Assembly (NCBI RefSeq): GCF_016924655.1 | Contig: NZ_JAFFJU010000002.1 | Coordinates: 248,001 to 312,000 of the forward strand | From: Sphingomonas arenae | Lineage (GTDB): Bacteria; Pseudomonadota; Alphaproteobacteria; Sphingomonadales; Sphingomonadaceae | Length of the DNA stretch: 64,000 nt | Reading direction: 5' to 3' | Part shown: one piece after another, positions 48,009-56,889 of the stretch | Numbering within the stretch: the first letter of the stretch is position 1 | Layout of the letters: each line of letters begins with the position of its first letter | The notes under the pieces: generated by a model | What the model was told of the DNA's origin: nothing | The model's input: the letters and a program-made list of their open reading frames with translations, nothing else | The model's database searches: none | Made by a program: the position numbers and the translations under genes

Positions 48009-51000
48009 TCAACCGGGCAGAGCGATGAGACTGGGACCCGAGGTATAGAGCAGTGCCGTTTCGATACGTCGCCCCGGGAAGATCACCGACAACGCCGCCC
48101 CATAGGCCTCCATCTGCTGTGCATGAGCGCGCGGAACATCCGCCGCGCCCGCCGGAACGTGGCGGCCCGTCTTGAAGTCGATGACGCGCACGCGATCCTC
48201 CTCGACCAGCAGCCGGTCCACGGTGCCTGCGACGACCCGGCCGTCGGGCAGCGTGGCCGCGATCGGCGCTTCGGCCAGCGACCCGGGCGCGAACAGTTCG
48301 GAATAGTCGGGATCGCCGATGATCCCGCAGGCGGCGGCGATCACCTCTTCCCGCAATGCCGCATCGCTGACCCCGGCGGAATGCTCCAGCCAGTGTGCAG
48401 CCGCCGTGAGCCGCTGCTCGGGCGGAACGCCGGGCAGCCGTTCGAACAAGGCGTGCAGCAAGGTGCCTCGACGCGCAGCGGCCCGCAGCTGCGGTGACGG
48501 CGGCGGCGCCGCGTCGCGATCCTCCACCAGCTGCGAGGGCGCGAGCGGACGCGGCGGCCGCGCTTCGGGAGGGGCAGCGCGATGCAGCCAGTCCGGGAGC
48601 AGGGGCGGCGGCAGCGCGACCTTGCGGCGCGGAGTGCGCGGCGCCGATGCCTCTCCCGCTCCTCGATAGCGGAGAGCCTCGCCCTCCCACTCGGCGCCCA
48701 GCCGTTCCAATGCCGCCTGCACCCGTGCGTGCCAGCTCTGCTCTGGAAGCTGCCCTCGGCTGGGGGCAACACCGGCGACGATCAAGCGCTCGGCGGCGCG
48801 GGTCAGGGCGACATACAGAAGGCGCCAATGCTCTTCCAGGTCCCGCTTTTTCCCGTGCTCCACGATGGTGGCATAAGGATCGCACATCTCGTCCTTGCGG
48901 GGGCGGATCACGGGCGCGTTGCCTGCCTCCCCCACGGGCATGGACAGGGGACCGTTCTTATCGCCCAGCCGCGAGGGGTCGGCGGTCGCATCGGCCAGGA
49001 TGACGACCGGCGCCTCGAGCCCCTTGGCGCCGTGCACCGTCATCACGCGCACCGCATTGGACGGCGCGGACGGGTCGCGCTTGATCTCGACGTCGCCCTG
49101 CCCAAACCACGCGAGAAAGCGGTCGAGCGACGCATTCTCCGACTGCTCGAATTCGCAGGCAGCGGCGACCAGTTCGTCGATCGGGTCGCGCGCAGCGGGG
49201 CCAAGGCGTTCCAGCAGCTTGCGGCGACCCTGAATGGGCCCGGACAGGATCGTCTCGAGGTAGCGGGCGGGCGTGGTGAAATCCGCCATGGCGAGAAGCC
49301 CTTCGAGCAGGTCGCGCGCCTCGACAAACGCCGGACTTTCGTCTCGCCGGCGGCCGAGCTCCACCCACAGGTGCCCGTTGCGGCCATGGGCCAGATCGTA
49401 GAGCCGGTCCTGGTCCCAGCCGACCAGCGGAGAGACCAGCAGGTTGGCAAGGTTCAGGTCGTCCAGCGGCTGAACCGCAAAGGCGATCGCCGCCACCAGG
49501 TCCTTGACCGCTAGCGGGGACGACAGGTGCAGCCGGTCGATCCCGGCGACGGGCACGTTCTCGGTGAACAGGCGGGCAACAATGAGCGAGGCCAGTTCGC
49601 CCCGGCTGCGGACCAGGATGAGGATGTCGCCCGCGCTCAGCTTCTGCCCCGTGGTCGCGAGAACCGGCGGATCGTCCAGCCAGGCACGGACCTGCTTGGC
49701 GAGATGCGTGGCGAAGCGGCGAGCGGGCTCCGCCAACCAGCCCTCCTCCCCTTCCTCGCCGCCCTCTTCGTCCGCCTGGGGAGCGAAGGGCCGCCACAGC
49801 TCGACCAGACCGGGGCGACGCTCGTGGTGCGCGCGGTGGCGGTGCGGCACGTCGGGCAAGCCCATCTCGGTCGGACCGACCCCGTCGATGACCGCGTCGA
49901 CCACGTCCAGCACGGCCTGTGCCGAGCGGAAGCTACGGTCGATCGACAGATTCTTGAAGGCGGGGACAACCTCGTCGGCTTCCTCGGCCGCCTCCCGTAG
50001 GGCGTCCGCCTTCTCGCGGATCCGGCGCCGGGCCTCCTCGAACTCGCGCGGATCGGTGCCCTGGAAGCCGTAGATCGCCTGCTTGAAGTCGCCCACCATG
50101 AACAGGGTCCGGTGGTGCCGGCCCGCCCCGACCCCCGCAAAATACTCGCCGGTCAGCGCTTCGATGATGGCCCACTGGTCGGCATTGGTATCCTGCGCCT
50201 CGTCCACCAGCAGGTGGTCGGTGCGCCGGTCGAGCTTGTAGCGGACCCACTCGCCCATGCCCGGCGTGGCGAGCAATTGGCGGGTCCAACGGATGAGGTC
50301 ATCGAAGTCCGCGACCCCTGCCGAGCGCTTCGCCTGCGTGTAGGCCTCCGCGAAGGCCGCCCCCGCCCGGAGACCAGCCGCCTGCACCGCGACCAGATCC
50401 GCCCGGCGCTGGAGGCTGATCAACTCCGACACCGCCTCCGCCAACGCGTCGCAATGCTGCTGCGCATCGGGCTCGGCCTTGAGGAGGCCGGCCTGGACCT
50501 TGCGCCGCTCCCCGGCCTGGGTGAACACGACCGATGCGAGCCGCCCCAGCTCCCGACAGCGCTCCTGTGGCGGAAGGCTGAGCCAATGCTCGATCTCGGC
50601 CGCAACGGTCAGCCCCGTCTGGGCGCCCCAGCCGCGGTGAGCCTCGGCGATGGCGGTCAGGAGTGCGCAATCGAAGCTGTCGTCATGGCAGCGAGCCGCG
50701 ACCATCTCCTCGATCGAACCCTCCGGTAGATCGATCAGGCTCCGGAGCATGGACTCGACCTGCTCGGGTCTGGCGAAGGTGGTCATCGCGTCCGGCTCGC
50801 GCGCCGAAGCCATGAGGTAGCGCTCGGCGTCCCGCTCGCCGACACGGCGGCTCAACGTCTGGACATCCGCGATCAGCTGCGTGTTACCCCGCGCCTCCGC
50901 GTCCGACATCAGCTGCGCCAGCGTGCGCCTGGCGAGCAATTGCTCCTCCCGCCCCTCGATCGGACGGAAACCGGGCGTGATCCCCGCCTCCGCCGGAAAG

Positions 51001-51404
51001 GCAGCCAGCAGCGTCTGCGCGAAGCTGTGGATGGTCTGGATCCGCAGCCCACCCGGCGCATCGAGCACATGGGCGAACAGCCGCCTGGCATGCTCGCGCA
51101 TGGCCGGGGTGTGCGGCTCACCGAGGCTGAACAGCTCCTTGTCCAGGTCCCGATCCGGCAGCCGCACCCACTTGGCGAGGCGCTCACCGATGCGGTTGGC
51201 CATCTCGGCCGCACCGGCCTTGGTGAAGGTCAGGCAGAGGATCGCCTCCGGCCGCGTTCCGCCGAGCAGCAGCTTCAGCACACGGGCGGTCAGGACCTGC
51301 GTCTTGCCGGTGCCCGCGCTGGCGGACAAAGCGGCATGGATTGCCGGATCGGCGGCGAGTGCCTGGTCCGGCTGGAGCGGATGGAGCGGCTGGAAACGCG
51401 ACAT
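48009..51404 (-). CDS. addA: double-strand break repair helicase-nuclease AddA
   Basis: 1131 residues. UvrD-type helicase: motif I ALSASAGTGKTQVLTARVLKLLL (near residue 35), motif II LLVDEAQDTNADQW, motif III GDFKQAIYGFQGTDP, motif V VMTVHGAKGLEAPVVILAD, motif VI LYVALTRAAERL. The C-terminal PD-(D/E)xK nuclease has VIDFKTGRHVPAG and LEHSA-flanked residues. The ATG at 51404 gives MSRFQPLHPLQPDQ. Works with AddB to process DNA ends for RecA. Confidence 0.96.
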   Translation of the reverse strand: MSRFQPLHPLQPDQALAADPAIHAALSASAGTGKTQVLTARVLKLLLGGTRPEAILCLTFTKAGAAEMANRIGERLAKWVRLPDRDLDKELFSLGEPHTPAMREHARRLFAHVLDAPGGLRIQTIHSFAQTLLAAFPAEAGITPGFRPIEGREEQLLARRTLAQLMSDAEARGNTQLIADVQTLSRRVGERDAERYLMASAREPDAMTTFARPEQVESMLRSLIDLPEGSIEEMVAARCHDDSFDCALLTAIAEAHRGWGAQTGLTVAAEIEHWLSLPPQERCRELGRLASVVFTQAGERRKVQAGLLKAEPDAQQHCDALAEAVSELISLQRRADLVAVQAAGLRAGAAFAEAYTQAKRSAGVADFDDLIRWTRQLLATPGMGEWVRYKLDRRTDHLLVDEAQDTNADQWAIIEALTGEYFAGVGAGRHHRTLFMVGDFKQAIYGFQGTDPREFEEARRRIREKADALREAAEEADEVVPAFKNLSIDRSFRSAQAVLDVVDAVIDGVGPTEMGLPDVPHRHRAHHERRPGLVELWRPFAPQADEEGGEEGEEGWLAEPARRFATHLAKQVRAWLDDPPVLATTGQKLSAGDILILVRSRGELASLIVARLFTENVPVAGIDRLHLSSPLAVKDLVAAIAFAVQPLDDLNLANLLVSPLVGWDQDRLYDLAHGRNGHLWVELGRRRDESPAFVEARDLLEGLLAMADFTTPARYLETILSGPIQGRRKLLERLGPAARDPIDELVAAACEFEQSENASLDRFLAWFGQGDVEIKRDPSAPSNAVRVMTVHGAKGLEAPVVILADATADPSRLGDKNGPLSMPVGEAGNAPVIRPRKDEMCDPYATIVEHGKKRDLEEHWRLLYVALTRAAERLIVAGVAPSRGQLPEQSWHARVQAALERLGAEWEGEALRYRGAGEASAPRTPRRKVALPPPLLPDWLHRAAPPEARPPRPLAPSQLVEDRDAAPPPSPQLRAAARRGTLLHALFERLPGVPPEQRLTAAAHWLEHSAGVSDAALREEVIAAACGIIGDPDYSELFAPGSLAEAPIAATLPDGRVVAGTVDRLLVEEDRVRVIDFKTGRHVPAGAADVPRAHAQQMEAYGAALSVIFPGRRIETALLYTSGPSLIALPG

Positions 51405-51475
51405 GCGACAAGGGTGATAGCAAGCCGCCACCCGCTTAGGCTATGGGCCGCGAAACAGGATCGGGAAGTCGCGCA

Positions 51476-51610
51476 ATGGCAGACGAAGACAAGAAGAACG
51501 AGAACGGCGAGAACAAGCAGTTCAAGGCCGGGGTCGCGGTGGGCATCGGTTCGGCCGCGATCGTCGCAGCCCTGCTCTACGCCCGCGCCGGCAAGAAAAA
51601 GAAGAAGTAG
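51476..51610 (+). CDS. small membrane protein (44 aa)
   Basis: Reads MADEDKKNENGENKQFKAGV, then AVGIGSAAIVAALLYARAGK and KKKK, stop: a charged N-terminus, one transmembrane helix and a lysine-rich tail. In-frame ATGs at 51443 and 51476 are possible. It is in the gap between addA and addB but on the other strand, so it splits what is otherwise an addB-addA unit. No named family known to me. Confidence 0.55.
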   Translation: MADEDKKNENGENKQFKAGVAVGIGSAAIVAALLYARAGKKKKK

Positions 51611-51641
51611 TCGACTGCGCTGGGAGGCTTCGTCACCACAA

Positions 51642-51756
51642 GCGCTCACGCTGAGCCTGTCGAAGCGCCCTCAACCACCCTTCGACAAGCTCAGGGTGAG
51701 CGCGACGACGGGAACCGCCACCACCACAAGCGCTCACGCTGAGCCTGTCGAAGCGC
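51642..51756. repeat. dispersed repeat cluster, CGCTCACGCTGAGCCTGTCGAAG type
   Basis: Three arms: AGCGCTCACGCTGAGCCTGTCGAAG at 51642 and again at 51729, and an inverted copy (CTTCGACAAGCTCAGGGTGAGCG) at 51679-51701. Resembles in part the arms of the carA and terminase palindromes (CTGAGCGGA...GTCGAAG). Confidence 0.8.
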
Positions 51757-51799
51757 CTCACCCCCTCGCGCAAGCTCGTGACAAGCCCCGAAGCGGCCC

Positions 51800-54712
51800 T
51801 CACTCCCGCCCGTACCACTCCTCCAGCCGCATCAGCTGGTCGTAGTCGCCATAGGGCGCGAAGGCCGGGTGGAGTTTCGCGACGAACGGCTCCTCACCCG
51901 TCAGATACTTCGCGGCGACCTCGGCGAACGCCCGCTCGGTCTGGGCCAGGAAGTCGTCCGCGCCGACCTTCGCATCCATCCGGCTGCGCTTGCCGAAGCT
52001 GTTCCGGTCCTTGGCGAGCGACCAATATTCGTGGGCGCCCGGCGCTCCGCTCAAGCCCTGAAAGCCCCCCGCCCGGGCGATGAGGCCCAGCAGCCCCAGC
52101 TGCAGCGCAAAGCCCGCGTCCACGGCCTTGCTCGAAGGCGCCTTGCCCGTCTTGTAGTCGATGATCCCGAGCCGTCCGTCCGACAGCCGGTCGATGCGGT
52201 CGGCGCGCCCCTCCAGCGTCACCCCGGACAGCAGGGTCTCGCCCTTCTGCTCCGCGGCGAGCGGCCGACGTCCCGCGGCGCGATCCTGACGGACCTCCGA
52301 GGCCACCCAGTCGATCGCCTCAAGCAGGCGCGGCTGCCACAGGGCCCGCAGCATCGGGTGGATCGCTTCGCCTTCCAGCAGCTTGCGGGCGCGCGGCAGG
52401 AGCAGCTCAGGGTCGCAGTCGTCCTCAGCGAGCCATTCTTCCAGCACCTTGTGGACGGCGCTGCCCTTCCACGCGGCCGTATGGTCGGCATCCACCGGCT
52501 CCAGGGAGCGCAGGCGCAGCACGGCCTGTGCATAGAAGGAGAACGGGTCAGCCTTGAGCCGGTCCACGGCGGTCACGGAAATGCGCTTCGGCCGCTCCGA
52601 CGCGCGGGGTGAGGGCCGCGGACGCTCGACCGGCTTCGGCTTGCCTGGCGGAGTGTCGATCGCGACCGCCAGACGCTCCAGCCGGATATCGCGGGCCAGG
52701 CCCCCCGTCATCGCCTGCAGCCTCAGCAGGAACCGTGACGCAATCGTCGGGGACCTCCCGTCCCGCCGGGCGCGAGTGACCAGCACCTTCGGCGCACCCA
52801 GGGCACTGGCGAAATCATGCGCGGCGAGGCCGATGCGATACTCCAGGCCGGGAAGTCCCAGGTTCGCGCGGATCTTTGGTGCCAGCCACGGGTCAGGCTG
52901 TGGAATCGCCGGCCACACCCCTTCGTTGAGGCCGCCGAGGATCATCAGGTCCATCTGCTGCAGCCGAGCCTCGAGCAGGCCGAAGATGAACAGGCGCGGG
53001 TGCCCTCCATAAGGCGGACGAACCGCCACGGAGTCGAGCAACTGCCGGATCATCGGTGCCGCGTCGTCCGGTTCGACCGTCAGCGTGGCCGCCTCGACCG
53101 ACGATTCAAGCTCCGCGAGCAGGTCCGCCGCAGCCCGGCCGTCGGCGCCGCTCCACGCCTGGTCCCCGGCAATGCCGGCCACCATTTCGCGCAGGCTGGC
53201 AGCGAAAGCGGACAGCGTGGTCGGCCCCCGCAGCGCCTGTTCGACGCGCTCCAGCGCGGGACGCACCTTGAGCCACGCCTCCCCGCACCCTCGCGTCTTG
53301 CGCTCCTTGTCCTTCTCGGCGCAGTGCGCGTCGATGCCCGCCAGGCCCTCCGGGGGCCGGGGTCCGCGCAAGGCAAGATCCAGCAGCCGCGCGCTGTCGA
53401 GCCAGGCGCGCCGGTCCCCCGCCTGTCCGGCAAGAGGGTGCTTCACCAACGCCAGCGTCGCGACGGGTGCCAGGCGCTCGGCGGCCGCGGTCGTGATGCC
53501 CAGCAAGAGGGTTCCGATGGGAGCCTGGGACAACGGCTTGCCCGCGCTGTCGTCCGCCTGGATGCCCCACCGCTGCAGCAGCGCCGAAACGCGGGAGGCG
53601 AGCAGCCGGTCGGGGGTCACCAGCGCCGCGGTCATGCCCGGCGTTTCCAGCACCTCGCGCAGCGCGATGGCAATCGCCTGCGCCTCGGCGCCCGGATCGG
53701 GGAGCTCGGCATAACGAATCCCGCTCAACCGCCGCTCAGGGGGTGGGAGGACATTCCACTTGTCGGTGAACCGGGCCGCAGCCATCGCGTGCGCAACCGC
53801 CCTGCCCCGAACGGCTGGAGCCGCCGCCCGCCCGCCGTAGCGCCATTCCTCCACCTCATCGCGGGCGACGCCGATGCGGTCGAGCAGCCGCTTCAGGTGC
53901 CACTGGGGATGGGTCTCGTCCGTCCGACCTTCCGCGTCGGGCCCGAGCGCGTCCCATTCCTCCCCGCTCATCACCCGCGACGGAATGAGGGCCGGCAGGA
54001 TGACCGCGCCACCCGGCATCCGCGCAACCCGGGCGAGCAGCGCCGCGATGGCGGGAGCACTGGTCGTGATGCCGGCCGCAACGGTGAACCCTTCCGGAGG
54101 CGCCTCGGCCCAACGTGACGCCGTCGCTCGAAGCAGGCGATTGCGACGGTCGGCCAGGTCGATCCGCCCCAGCATCGCCAACTCGCCCGGCCAGGTTTCG
54201 ACCATGGCCCGGAGCCGGTCGAGCGAGATCTGCCAGTGGCGGGCCAGCTCCGCATCGTCGACCGCTTCCTTCAGCGCGGTGGGCGAAACCTCCTCCACCA
54301 GCAGCGAGTCGAGCGTCCGGGCGAGGTCGGCGGCAAGCCGGAAACTCTCGGCCGCATTGGCGTCCGGTACCTGGCGGCGGACCAAGCGCGCCAGGGCGAT
54401 CAGCCTCGTCAGCGGTTGCACTGCGGGCGGAATAGGCTCGCCACCGACCGGGTCCAGCGCTCCGCCGATCCTGTCATCCAGTTCGGGATCGCCGATCGCG
54501 ATCAGGCGGGGAAGCAGCAGGCCCCCGCCGCTCGCGCGAACAAATGCCTCCGTCACCGAGCGGACGGCGCGGTTGTTCGGAAGCAGGATACGGCCGCGCG
54601 CGAGGCCGAGCGGCTCCTTGCCGTGCTCGGCGATCAGGCCGGCGGCGAGCGCATCGGCAAAGCTGCGATGCGCGCCGATGCTGTAGACACGCGGCCGGGC
54701 CGCTTCAGGCAA
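51800..54712 (-). CDS. addB: double-strand break repair protein AddB
   Basis: 970 residues from a TTG start at 54712 (LPEAARPRVYSIGAHRSFADAL), which lies just inside the end of the murU gene, a usual type of overlap. A longer open frame to 55033 is the antisense-like out-of-frame part of murU and was rejected. The N-terminal inactive helicase lacks a clear Walker A. The C-terminal nuclease domain has LGIIDYKTGKAPSS and LEGRADRIDRL. Partner of AddA. Confidence 0.93.
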   Translation of the reverse strand: MPEAARPRVYSIGAHRSFADALAAGLIAEHGKEPLGLARGRILLPNNRAVRSVTEAFVRASGGGLLLPRLIAIGDPELDDRIGGALDPVGGEPIPPAVQPLTRLIALARLVRRQVPDANAAESFRLAADLARTLDSLLVEEVSPTALKEAVDDAELARHWQISLDRLRAMVETWPGELAMLGRIDLADRRNRLLRATASRWAEAPPEGFTVAAGITTSAPAIAALLARVARMPGGAVILPALIPSRVMSGEEWDALGPDAEGRTDETHPQWHLKRLLDRIGVARDEVEEWRYGGRAAAPAVRGRAVAHAMAAARFTDKWNVLPPPERRLSGIRYAELPDPGAEAQAIAIALREVLETPGMTAALVTPDRLLASRVSALLQRWGIQADDSAGKPLSQAPIGTLLLGITTAAAERLAPVATLALVKHPLAGQAGDRRAWLDSARLLDLALRGPRPPEGLAGIDAHCAEKDKERKTRGCGEAWLKVRPALERVEQALRGPTTLSAFAASLREMVAGIAGDQAWSGADGRAAADLLAELESSVEAATLTVEPDDAAPMIRQLLDSVAVRPPYGGHPRLFIFGLLEARLQQMDLMILGGLNEGVWPAIPQPDPWLAPKIRANLGLPGLEYRIGLAAHDFASALGAPKVLVTRARRDGRSPTIASRFLLRLQAMTGGLARDIRLERLAVAIDTPPGKPKPVERPRPSPRASERPKRISVTAVDRLKADPFSFYAQAVLRLRSLEPVDADHTAAWKGSAVHKVLEEWLAEDDCDPELLLPRARKLLEGEAIHPMLRALWQPRLLEAIDWVASEVRQDRAAGRRPLAAEQKGETLLSGVTLEGRADRIDRLSDGRLGIIDYKTGKAPSSKAVDAGFALQLGLLGLIARAGGFQGLSGAPGAHEYWSLAKDRNSFGKRSRMDAKVGADDFLAQTERAFAEVAAKYLTGEEPFVAKLHPAFAPYGDYDQLMRLEEWYGRE

Positions 54713-55466
54713 GTTCGAGCGCCTGTTCGGTCGCGCGGATCGCACCGGGCGTACCGACATCGAACCAGAGCCCCTGGTGAACGACGCCGAAGCAGCGGCC
54801 CTCCTCGATCGCCCGGTCCCACAGCAGGTTGGTGGAGAACGGCCCGTCCGGCGCGCCCTCCAGCATCCGCTTGGCCACGATCTGGATGCCCGTGAACACG
54901 AAGGGCGCGACCTTGGACCGGGTGCGCCGGGCCAGCCGGCCATCCTTGCCCATGTGGAAATCGCCGAGTCCGGAGTGATTGCCGGCCCGGGCATGCGGCA
55001 CCAGCAGGAGCAGGCAGTCCATCCGCTCCCCATCCCAGTGCGAGGCGAGCAGCTTCAGGGTGTCCGCCGGGCCGTCGACCCAGAAATTGTCGCTGTTGAC
55101 CGCCAGGAACGGGTCGCAATCGATCAGCGGCAGCGCCTTCTTCAGCCCGCCGCCGGTCTCCAGCAACAGGTCACGCTCATCAGAGATCTGGACATCGAGG
55201 CCGTTGGCCTTGGCCTTGAGGTGCGCCTCCAACGCGTCGGCGAGATAATGGACGTTGACCACCACCCGCTCCACGCCAGCCGAGCGAAGCCGGTCCAGCA
55301 CATGATCGAGCAGCGCCTTGCCGGCGACCTCCACGAGCGGCTTGGGCCGGGTCGCAGTCAGCGGGCGCATCCGCTTGCCGAGCCCTGCGGCCATGACCAT
55401 GGCGGTGCGCGGAACCTGGGCCACGATCTCCGGCCGCAGCCGGAGCGTACGCTTGAGCGAACTCAT
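54705..55466 (-). CDS. murU: nucleotidyltransferase, MurU-like (MurNAc-1-phosphate uridylyltransferase)
   Basis: 253 residues. Nucleotide-sugar pyrophosphorylase signature TAMVMAAGLGKRMRPLTATRPKPLVEV, then VVVNVHYLADALEAHL, ETGGGLKKALPLI, AVNSDNFWVDG and LWFDVGTPGAI. Together with AmgK it converts MurNAc to UDP-MurNAc, bypassing de novo synthesis. The start overlaps the amgK stop by four bases. The assignment to this reaction relies on the amgK-murU pairing. Confidence 0.87.
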   Translation of the reverse strand: MSSLKRTLRLRPEIVAQVPRTAMVMAAGLGKRMRPLTATRPKPLVEVAGKALLDHVLDRLRSAGVERVVVNVHYLADALEAHLKAKANGLDVQISDERDLLLETGGGLKKALPLIDCDPFLAVNSDNFWVDGPADTLKLLASHWDGERMDCLLLLVPHARAGNHSGLGDFHMGKDGRLARRTRSKVAPFVFTGIQIVAKRMLEGAPDGPFSTNLLWDRAIEEGRCFGVVHQGLWFDVGTPGAIRATEQALELA

Positions 55467-56455
55467 GCGGCAAGTTTCTCCCAGGGAGCGGACCGGAACT
55501 CGGCGGGCACGTTATGGTCGAACCAGGCGCGCACGCCTTCGAGTCCCGGTCGAGCGAGATCACGCTCGAGCAATCCCCACATGCGCGGCTGGAAAGCGCG
55601 ATAGTGCGGCTTGTTGTCCCGTTTCCAGAGGCGGGTGAAGACACCCAGGATGCGCGTGTTCCTCTGGGCGGCAAGGGCCCAGTATGCCTGTTCGTAAGTG
55701 TCTGCAGAAACGCCCGTCGCCGCGACATAGCGGTCGATCATCTCCCGCTCCACCGCAGGCGAAACATCACGGCGGGCGTCTTCCAGCACCGAGCACAGGT
55801 CATAGGCCGGATGGCCGGCGAGCGCGTCCTGGAAGTCGAGCAGTCCCAGATGCTCGACCCCGCTGCGCCCCCCGACCAGCATGATGTTTTCGGCGTGGTA
55901 ATCACGCAGCACCGTCACTGGGCCAAGCCCGTCCTCAGCCACCGGCCGCAGCGCTTCTTCCCAGCATGCCCGGTACGCCGCAACATCGACGTCCAGCCCG
56001 AGCGCCGGGCAATACCAATCGGGGAAGAGCATCAGCTCGTCCAGCCATTGCGCAAGGCCGTGCGGCGGAAGGTCGGGCTTTGGCGCATGGCGATGGAGGT
56101 GCACCAGCACGTCCGTCGCAAGCGCATAGAGCTCCCGCTCTCGCGCCGGCGCCGCGTCCAGCGCCTCGCGCAGGCGGTCGTTGCCGAGATCGCTCAGCAG
56201 CAGCAGCCCTCGTTCGAGGTCGCGGGCGAGGATCTCGGGCGCGGACAGGCCGATCCCCGTCAGCCACTCCGCGACGGCAACGAACGGCTTCGGGTCCTCG
56301 TGCGGAGGCGGGGCGTCCATCAGCACGGCCTCTCGCCCCGCATGACGCACGCGGAAGTAGCGCCGAAAGCTCGCGTCCCCGGCCAACGGCGAGATCTCCG
56401 CACCGCTCCAGCCATGCTGGTCGAGAAAGTCCGGCCCATGCGGCGGCGGAATCAT
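55463..56455 (-). CDS. amgK: aminoglycoside phosphotransferase-fold sugar kinase, AmgK-like
   Basis: About 330 residues. The APH/choline-kinase fold has LAGDASFRRYFRV in the nucleotide loop, VLRDYHAENIMLVG as the catalytic loop, and GLLDFQDALAGHPAYDLCSVLEDARRD as the metal site. AmgK phosphorylates MurNAc and GlcNAc at C1 for MurU. The ATG at 56455 overlaps the tsaE stop (ATGA); upstream ATGs at 56467 and 56479 are also possible, with GGAAGG just before 56467. Confidence 0.87.
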   Translation of the reverse strand: MIPPPHGPDFLDQHGWSGAEISPLAGDASFRRYFRVRHAGREAVLMDAPPPHEDPKPFVAVAEWLTGIGLSAPEILARDLERGLLLLSDLGNDRLREALDAAPARERELYALATDVLVHLHRHAPKPDLPPHGLAQWLDELMLFPDWYCPALGLDVDVAAYRACWEEALRPVAEDGLGPVTVLRDYHAENIMLVGGRSGVEHLGLLDFQDALAGHPAYDLCSVLEDARRDVSPAVEREMIDRYVAATGVSADTYEQAYWALAAQRNTRILGVFTRLWKRDNKPHYRAFQPRMWGLLERDLARPGLEGVRAWFDHNVPAEFRSAPWEKLAA

Positions 56456-56889
56456 CGGGGAGGCCATCGCCCTTCCCATGCCGCCGGCACCCGGGCTGTC
56501 AAGGATCGTGCGTCGCCTGCCGCGAAGTCCAGCGAGAGTCGAAGCGCCTGTGGCCAGGCCGCCTCACCGGCCCGCTCGGGCCATTCGACCAGCAGGGCAC
56601 CATCCTCGAGGATCGTCTCGAGGCCCAATTCATCCAGCTCCCCGGGGTCTTCGATCCGATAGAGGTCGCAATGCCAGACCGGCAGGCTCACCGCTTCGTA
56701 AGGCTGGACGATGGCGAAGGTGGGACTTGGGACCTCGCCCTCATGGCCGAGCGCATGAAGCAGCGCTCGCACCAGGGTCGTCTTGCCGACGCCGAGCGGG
56801 CCCGACAGCGTGACGACGTCGCCCGGACGCAACACACCGGCCAGGGCCGCGCCCGCCCGCGCCGTCCCTGCCTCGTCTGCCAGGATCAT
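56452..56889 (-). CDS. tsaE: tRNA threonylcarbamoyladenosine biosynthesis ATPase TsaE
   Basis: 145 residues. Walker A is LSGPLGVGKTTLVRALLHALG; VPSPTFAIVQPYEAVSLPVWHCDLYRIEDPGELDELGLE holds the conserved switch and DLYR residues, and LLVEWPERAG follows. Needed with TsaB and TsaD for the t6A modification of tRNA. The start overlaps the divL stop by four bases (56886-56889). Confidence 0.95.
   Translation of the reverse strand: MILADEAGTARAGAALAGVLRPGDVVTLSGPLGVGKTTLVRALLHALGHEGEVPSPTFAIVQPYEAVSLPVWHCDLYRIEDPGELDELGLETILEDGALLVEWPERAGEAAWPQALRLSLDFAAGDARSLTARVPAAWEGRWPPR

Noticed and set aside
54713-55033. N-terminal extension of addB by 107 codons
   Set aside because: It lies entirely within murU in another frame, has low-complexity Ser/Arg/Cys-rich sequence and no AddB similarity. 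The TTG at 54712 fits the family start.
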